From JALZBN01 sp035525375 (GTDB lineage Bacteria; Actinomycetota; Acidimicrobiia; Acidimicrobiales; AC-14), in assembly GCA_035525375.1 (NCBI GenBank), contig DATLEI010000062.1, positions 1-26,749 on the forward strand: a stretch of DNA of 26,749 nucleotides, in the 5' to 3' direction. Positions 22,318-26,749 of this stretch are shown here, piece by piece. A program made the translations under genes and the position numbers. The notes beneath the pieces were generated by a model. The model saw nothing but the letters and a program-made list of their open reading frames with translations. It did not search any database and was not told where the DNA came from. How positions within the stretch are numbered: the stretch's first letter is position 1; each line of letters opens with the position of its first letter.

Positions 22318-22452
22318 CTAGCGCTCGGAGGGCGCGCCCGGGTCCGCGGGAAGGACTGAGTCCACCTCCTCGATGGGGATGATCTCGATCGTTCTCCTTT
22401 TGGCCTGACCACGCGGACCACAGGCGACGAAGGGGAGGCGACATGGTCTCAT
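22318..22452 (-). CDS. Possible small protein or gene remnant in an intergenic gap
   Basis: ATG 22452 to TAG 22318 gives 44 codons. The second half, TIEIIPIEEVDSVLPADPG, has protein-like composition and almost only G/C third positions, unlike random sequence; the first half is less convincing. The ATG overlaps the start of the divergent phosphorylase-like gene by ten bases, which is awkward. AAAAGGAG sits four bases before an ATC codon (about 22392), which would give a 24-residue peptide if ATC can initiate here. It may also be the C-terminal remnant of a lost gene. No family recognised. Confidence 0.3.
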   Translation of the reverse strand: MRPCRLPFVACGPRGQAKRRTIEIIPIEEVDSVLPADPGAPSER

Positions 22453-23444
22453 TACCCGCCCGTCCGAACATGGACCAGCTCCGCCATCAGGCGAAGGAAC
22501 TACGGCGCGCTGCGGTCGCAGGCAACCCTGAGGCGCTCGAGCGCCTCGGCGCGGTGTCAGACGGAGTCACGCTTGCGACGGCCCAGGTAGCCGTAGCCCG
22601 AAAATACGGCTACCGCAGTTGGGCCGTGCTGAAGAGTGTCGTTGATGCAAAGGCCGAGGCCGGCGCGGGCGCACTGATGCCCGGAAAGCATCGCGGCGAT
22701 GGTATCCACGGCGCGGCTGACGCCCTGGGCTGGGCGCAGTCCCAGGGTTGGACGCCGGGGCAGCTGCCCATAGCGGCCATACTCACCTCACAGACCTTCA
22801 TCACTAGGTATCTTGAAGCATTCCCCGACCGCTTCACTTCGTCGAGTGAGCTCACGCCGACGAACGGCCGGGTCTTCCTTACAGTCACCGAACCGGTTGT
22901 GGCTATCGCCTGCTTGGGCACCGGCGCGTCCGCCGCGGTCACCCATCTCGAGCAGCTCATCGGACTCGGCGTCAAGACGTTCATCTGCATCGGTCCGGCC
23001 CCCGCCATTTCCACTGCGCTCCGATGGGGCGACTGTGTCGTCGCCACCGCCGCTCTCCGGGATGACGGTATCTCTCAGCACTACGTCGAGCCGGCGCGCT
23101 ATGCGCATCCCGATCCGGAGCTCACGCGGACACTCGCTGAGCACGCCGCAGCGGAGGGACTCGAGCCTGTCCTCGGCCCGGTCTGGACGGTCCCCACCCC
23201 GTACCGCACGACAGCCGAGGAGGTCGATGCCTACCGCGCCGAAGGCGTGCTCACGACCGACCTCATGACAGCTGCGGTGTTCGCTGTCGCCGGCGCGCTC
23301 GGTGCGAAAGCGGCAAGCGCGTCAGTAGCGACCAGCACCCTCGGGCAACCGCGAGGCTCAGCTCCCCCACCGGAGCGAACGTCGAGGATCTTCGCCCTGC
23401 TGGAAGTCGCGAACCGTGCCGCCATCGCCGGGAGCGACCGGTGA
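22443..23444 (+). CDS. Nucleoside-phosphorylase-like protein with N-terminal helical module
   Basis: A 333-residue fusion. Residues 7-66 (RPNMDQLRHQAKELRRAA ... VARKYGYRSWAVLKSVV) are the short helical module found at the start of many ankyrin-repeat and other soil-bacterial proteins. Residues about 90-290 resemble the PNP/UDP phosphorylase fold: CLGTGASAAVTHLEQLIGLG, ALRWGDCVVATAALRDDGISQHYVEP in two adjoining blocks, and TTDLMTAAVFAVAGALG. Normal enzymes have Met-Glu at the ribose-binding position before the final helix (DMETAAL type); here it reads DLMTAAV (273-279), so the Glu is missing, and the glycine-rich IGPAPAIS differs from GTaGal. Substrate and even catalysis are uncertain. GGGGAGG precedes ATG 22443. 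The stop overlaps the next gene. Confidence 0.78.
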   Translation: MVSLPARPNMDQLRHQAKELRRAAVAGNPEALERLGAVSDGVTLATAQVAVARKYGYRSWAVLKSVVDAKAEAGAGALMPGKHRGDGIHGAADALGWAQSQGWTPGQLPIAAILTSQTFITRYLEAFPDRFTSSSELTPTNGRVFLTVTEPVVAIACLGTGASAAVTHLEQLIGLGVKTFICIGPAPAISTALRWGDCVVATAALRDDGISQHYVEPARYAHPDPELTRTLAEHAAAEGLEPVLGPVWTVPTPYRTTAEEVDAYRAEGVLTTDLMTAAVFAVAGALGAKAASASVATSTLGQPRGSAPPPERTSRIFALLEVANRAAIAGSDR

Positions 23445-24349
23445 GCGCCGGCGCGCCGACTCCGGAGTACGTCACCCACTATTCCCTCGCCGGGGTTCGG
23501 CAAGCATCGACTTCGCCGCACGAAGCGCTCATCGCCCGCGCCGTAGAGGTGCTTTCCAACGATGACCGTGTCCTCGCCGGCTACTTGGTTGGAGGCTTCG
23601 CAGTGGGACTCGGAGACGCGTTCAGCGACGTCGACCTCCAGTGCTGCATCCGCAACGAGGCGGCGAACGATCTGCGGAGCTCGTGGCGGGACCTGGTGAG
23701 CCAGATCGCGCCGCTGGTTCACGCCCAGCCCTTCGGCGGTCCAATGGGCGGACCGATCGGAGGCTTGTGCATCACGCCCGAGTGGCTCCACTTCGACATC
23801 GTGTTCAACGCCCAGTCCGCAATCGACCCGCGCACCGTCGAAGGAATGGTCCCGCTGTTCGACAAGGCGGACCTTCTGCCCGACCACCCGGTGGCGCGCC
23901 CTGATCGGAGAGGCGAGCCTTTCCTCCCGCCGGCAGCTGTGGGGCATTTCCTCTACATGCTCGGCAACGTGGTTTCCGCGATCGGACGCAACGAGGTCAT
24001 TCCGGCCATGAACGGCGTAATAATGATTCGCGATATCGCATTAGTTGGGCTACTTCTTGCTGAAGGAGGTTTGGCTACGACGAGGGAACATGTGATGGGT
24101 AACCCGTTTCCTTTCACCAAACGGCTTCGTCCCTACCTCACCGAGGAACAGAACACGCTGCTCGAGTCCCTGCCGCCATTAGCACCGAATCTTGACTCAA
24201 TCATCGACGGTTACGTGGCGCTGGCCGAAGCGTTTCTGCCTAGGGCCAAGCGACTTGCGGCTGCTACCGGCGCGCCCTGGCCGGCTGAATACGAAGAGGC
24301 AAGCGTCGCCTACTTCGAGCGCATGATCGGAGTAGCTCTCCGCTTGTAG
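23441..24349 (+). CDS. Nucleotidyltransferase-fold protein
   Basis: A 302-residue protein starting at GTG 23441, overlapping the upstream stop by four bases (GTGA). Residues 45-70 (GYLVGGFAVGLGDAFSDVDLQ) form the nucleotidyltransferase motif, with GG51-52 and metal-binding Asp63 and Asp65; a third Asp is plausible at 119 (WLHFDIVF). The rest is alpha-helical, as in aminoglycoside-type nucleotidyltransferases with a C-terminal helical domain. A Gly-rich loop (GGPMGGPIGG) precedes the third Asp. Such proteins transfer nucleotides to small molecules or proteins; the acceptor is unknown. Bases around 24007-24120 are noticeably A+T richer with codons uncommon elsewhere here, hinting at acquisition by transfer. 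Confidence 0.72.
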   Translation: MSAGAPTPEYVTHYSLAGVRQASTSPHEALIARAVEVLSNDDRVLAGYLVGGFAVGLGDAFSDVDLQCCIRNEAANDLRSSWRDLVSQIAPLVHAQPFGGPMGGPIGGLCITPEWLHFDIVFNAQSAIDPRTVEGMVPLFDKADLLPDHPVARPDRRGEPFLPPAAVGHFLYMLGNVVSAIGRNEVIPAMNGVIMIRDIALVGLLLAEGGLATTREHVMGNPFPFTKRLRPYLTEEQNTLLESLPPLAPNLDSIIDGYVALAEAFLPRAKRLAAATGAPWPAEYEEASVAYFERMIGVALRL

Positions 24350-24411
24350 TTCGTGGCGGGGGGTTCCGCGGGAGCGAGTGCGCGTGCCTACGCCAGCGAA
24401 TGGTCCGGGGA

Positions 24412-24783
24412 TCAGCTTCTATCGAGCGGCTCAGACGCGCCGGGTGCGCGCATCATCAACTCAAACGCGACCCAGACCGTTCGACAGAAGGGGAATGAGA
24501 CGAACGGCCCGAGGATGCCGGCTGCGAGTAGCCCGACAATGACCCAGGTGATATCGGCGTTGGGATCGTCGGCCAGCAGGGCGATCAAAGGGATGATGCC
24601 AAGGACCGCGAGCAGTGCCTCAGTAACGGCCAGGTTGATGACAAACGCGCCGAGGCCAAAGCCAGCCTCCCGTTCGAACCGGTAGCCGCAGCCGGGGCAC
24701 CGTTCCCGCATCTTGAACCAGCTCGTGAACAGTCTTCCGCTGCCGCACAGCGGGCAATGCTTGATCAGCCCGCGACCCAACAT
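24412..24783 (-). CDS. DUF983 zinc-ribbon membrane protein
   Basis: A 123-residue protein with an N-terminal zinc ribbon of two CPxCG knuckles (Cys10/Cys13 in CPLCGSG and Cys29/Cys32 in CPGCGYR) followed by two hydrophobic segments (about 46-70 and 78-100), as in DUF983 proteins, whose function is not established. The ATG at 24783 is chosen because the family begins just before the first knuckle; the open frame upstream is antisense-like overlap with the gnd gene. It starts 43 bases after gnd and could be in the same message. Confidence 0.88.
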   Translation of the reverse strand: MLGRGLIKHCPLCGSGRLFTSWFKMRERCPGCGYRFEREAGFGLGAFVINLAVTEALLAVLGIIPLIALLADDPNADITWVIVGLLAAGILGPFVSFPFCRTVWVAFELMMRAPGASEPLDRS

Positions 24784-24826
24784 CCGGACCGCCGACGGTT
24801 GGGTTCTCGGCGACGCAGCCCCCGCG

Positions 24827-25840
24827 CTAGCTGGATTTTTCGTCGTGGCCGCCAAACTCCTTGCGCATGGCCGACAAGATCCTGTCGGCGAAATCGGCCT
24901 CCCCACGCGAGCTGAACCGCTCGAACAGGGCGGCGAGCAGCACGTGAGCCGGTACGCCCTCGTCGATGGCAGCGATCGACGTCCACCTACCTTCACCCGA
25001 ATCCGACACCCGACCGCTGAACTTCGACAACTGTGGATCAGCCACCAGCGCGGCGGCAGTGAGATCGAGGAGCCACGACGCCACAACGCTCCCGCGCCGC
25101 CACACCTCGGCCACCTCCTTCGTGTCGATCTCGTACTGGTAGTACTGCGGCTCCCGCAAGGGCGTCGTCTCGGCGTCGGCGGTCTGCTCCTGCGTGCCGA
25201 CGTTGGCCTTCCTGAGAATCGCCAGGCCTTCCGCGTAGGCGGCCATCAGCCCGTACTCGATTCCGTTGTGCACCATCTTGACGAAGTGTCCGGCGCCGTT
25301 CGGGCCACAGTGCAGGTAGCCCTGCTCCGATGTGGAGTAATGGCCGGTACGCCCGGGCGTGCGCTCGACCTCGCCAGCACCCGGCGCGATCGTGGCGAAT
25401 ATCGGATCGAGGTGCTTCACCACGTCGTCCTCACCACCAATCATCAGGCAGAAGCCGCGCTCCAGCCCGAAGACGCCGCCGCTCGTGCCCACGTCGACAT
25501 AGTGGATCCCCCTCGGTTTCAGCGCCGCGGCCCGGTCAATGTCGTCGCGGTAGTAGGAGTTCCCGCCGTCGATGATGATGTCGCCAGGCTCCATTTTCAC
25601 CGCCAGGTCGTTCACGGTGCTCCCCGCGTACGCCGCCGGGACCATGATCCAGGCGGCCCGAGGCACGGACAGCTTCGAAACGAACTCGTCGAGTGACGAC
25701 GCGCCGGTCGCCCCCTCACCCTCCAACTGCGACACTGCGCCGGCATTGACGTCGTAGACAACACACTGGTGGCCGTCCTTCATGAGCCGCCGCACCAGGT
25801 TGGCACCCATCCGGCCGAGTCCCACCATGCCGAGTTGCAT
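24827..25840 (-). CDS. gnd: 6-phosphogluconate dehydrogenase, short NAD-preferring type
   Basis: A 337-residue enzyme that oxidatively decarboxylates 6-phosphogluconate to ribulose 5-phosphate. It has the Rossmann motif GLGRMGANL (7-15), DGGNSYYRDD (91-100), the substrate loop GTSGGVFGLERG (118-129), catalytic Lys188 and Asn192 (FVKMVHNGIEYG). Length of about 300-340 marks the short class rather than the 470-residue NADP enzyme. The second strand ends in an acidic residue (VYDVN, Asp30), which favours NAD+ over NADP+. It lies between metH and the DUF983 gene on the same strand, 57 bases after metH. Confidence 0.94.
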   Translation of the reverse strand: MQLGMVGLGRMGANLVRRLMKDGHQCVVYDVNAGAVSQLEGEGATGASSLDEFVSKLSVPRAAWIMVPAAYAGSTVNDLAVKMEPGDIIIDGGNSYYRDDIDRAAALKPRGIHYVDVGTSGGVFGLERGFCLMIGGEDDVVKHLDPIFATIAPGAGEVERTPGRTGHYSTSEQGYLHCGPNGAGHFVKMVHNGIEYGLMAAYAEGLAILRKANVGTQEQTADAETTPLREPQYYQYEIDTKEVAEVWRRGSVVASWLLDLTAAALVADPQLSKFSGRVSDSGEGRWTSIAAIDEGVPAHVLLAALFERFSSRGEADFADRILSAMRKEFGGHDEKSS

Positions 25841-25897
25841 CAGAGAGATCCCCAGTCGCTAGTTCCTTCGGACGCCCGATCGTAGGCTGGCGAATCT

Positions 25898-26749
25898 TCA
25901 GCGGGCGACGAAGTACTTGGCCTTCGGGTGGTGGCAGATGATGGCTGAGGTGGTCTGCTCGGGCTCGTACTGAAAGTCGTCGCTGACGACGACGCCGATG
26001 CGATCGGCCCCCAACAAATCGGCCACCTTGGCGTTGTCTTCGAGGTCGGGACACGCGGGGTAGCCCCACGAATACCGGCCCCCCCGGTAGTGCTGGCGCA
26101 GGAGCATATTGACCAGATTGCCGTCCTCGTCGGCGAAGCCCCACTCCTCACGAATTCGGCGGTGCCAGTATTCGGCCAGCGCCTCGGCCATCTCGACACC
26201 CAACCCGTGCAACAGGAGGTACTCCTGGTAGCGGTCCTCGGCAAACAACTTTGCCGTCGCTTCGGAGACGCCCCGGCCCATCGTGACGATCGAGAAGCAC
26301 GCATAGTCGACCTCGCCTGAATCGATCGGACGGAAGAAGTCGGCAATGCAGCGGAAAGGTGGCTTCGGCTCCCGGGGGAAGGAGTAGCGCAGCCACTCGG
26401 ACGTGCGGGACTCGTCCTTCCAGACCACCACGTCGTTCCCCTCGCCGTTGGCGGCGTAGTAGCCGTAGACGATCTGCGGCACGAGGACTCCGGCCTCTTT
26501 CGCCTTGGCCAGTTCGTCGCGCAGGATAGGCCGGATGCGGTCCTTGAAGTCCTTGTCGTTCTCGCCTTTCTCAGGACGGAACTGCCACTGATTGCGGAAC
26601 AATGCGGTCTCGTTGATCCAGCTGGCTATCTCATCGAGTGAGAGACCCTTCACCACTCGTGACCCAAGGAACGGCGGGACAAACACGGTGTTGTCTGTTT
26701 CGACGTCGGGCGAACGCGCCGGTAGTGCAGGCGCGCCGGCGCCATCGCC
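25898..26749 (-). CDS. metH: Cobalamin-dependent methionine synthase, C-terminal part (partial)
   Basis: The visible 283 codons run off the right edge; the frame is open to the last base, so the true start lies outside. They cover the reactivation (AdoMet-binding) domain of MetH: FVPPFLGSRVVKGLSLDEIASW, FFRPIDSGEVDYACFSIVTMG, LHGLGVEMAEALAEYWHRRIREEWG in two adjoining blocks, and RYSWGYPACPDLEDNAK, the RYSxGYPACPD motif that contacts AdoMet. This domain re-methylates cobalamin after accidental oxidation. The stretch before it (APALPARSPDVETDN) is the linker to the cobalamin domain. An internal GTG at 26686 should not be taken as the start. Confidence 0.95.
   Translation of the reverse strand, partial: GDGAGAPALPARSPDVETDNTVFVPPFLGSRVVKGLSLDEIASWINETALFRNQWQFRPEKGENDKDFKDRIRPILRDELAKAKEAGVLVPQIVYGYYAANGEGNDVVVWKDESRTSEWLRYSFPREPKPPFRCIADFFRPIDSGEVDYACFSIVTMGRGVSEATAKLFAEDRYQEYLLLHGLGVEMAEALAEYWHRRIREEWGFADEDGNLVNMLLRQHYRGGRYSWGYPACPDLEDNAKVADLLGADRIGVVVSDDFQYEPEQTTSAIICHHPKAKYFVAR

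Noticed and set aside
388..26737. GGCGCGCC copies as a site of a local restriction-modification system
   Set aside because: No methylase or restriction gene is present in the window, so the motif is reported only as an unexplained abundance.
1..26749. CRISPR array, tRNA or rRNA genes, insertion sequences
   Set aside because: No spaced direct repeats, cloverleaf-like segments, rRNA-like stretches or transposase motifs were seen on reading both strands.

Overview
This window is chromosomal DNA from a high-G+C actinobacterium. The gene set (homodimeric pyruvate dehydrogenase E1, CsoR/CopZ/CopA copper operon, actinobacterial-type E2, GTG and TTG starts, DUF2330) fits that phylum, and the overall style suggests class Acidimicrobiia; the class is an inference from gene content, not shown by a marker gene. 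I saw no phage genes, insertion sequences, CRISPR array, rRNA or tRNA. Coding density is very high, with many 1-4 base overlaps and several convergent overlaps.

Layout. 1-1200: the last codons of an unidentified protein, a PIN-toxin/antitoxin-like pair whose antitoxin looks eroded, and a VOC-fold protein. 1204-4905 (minus): a four-gene copper-resistance operon csoR-copZ-secreted copper protein-copA, every junction a 4-base overlap, with a recognisable promoter and CsoR-type operator at 4936-4964. 5014-5961: a sigma-70 factor transcribed away from csoR. 5972-8662 (minus): aceE. 8753-9769: RNase HI fused to a SLOG domain. 9744-12045 (minus): DUF2330 protein, cupredoxin and aat. 12133-14114 (minus): thiG-thiH. 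14242-18550 (plus): lpdA, E2 acyltransferase, and one continuous gene joining LipB and LipA, so E3, E2 and the enzymes that make and attach lipoate are one transcription unit. 18534-19954 (minus): FNT-type channel and an O-methyltransferase. 20012-21097: M24 metallopeptidase. 21141-22280: a small membrane protein and a divergent polytopic membrane protein. 22443-24349: a fused nucleoside-phosphorylase-like protein translationally coupled to a nucleotidyltransferase-like protein. 24412-26749 (minus): DUF983, NAD-type 6-phosphogluconate dehydrogenase, and the C-terminal part of MetH.

How it fits together. AceE (E1), the E2 and LpdA (E3) can make up a pyruvate dehydrogenase, with the LipB-LipA fusion supplying the lipoyl group on E2. 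The copper operon is a complete sense-chaperone-export set, and a separate blue-copper protein is encoded further on.

The observations I consider most worth checking are: the LipB-LipA fusion; lpdA apparently starting at ATC behind a perfect ribosome binding site, with a second gene (FNT) also lacking any ATG/GTG/TTG where its N-terminus should be; roughly 27 copies of the palindrome GGCGCGCC scattered over genes and frames, like a HIP1-type genome motif; the RNase HI-SLOG fusion; and the phosphorylase-like/nucleotidyltransferase pair with altered active-site residues.
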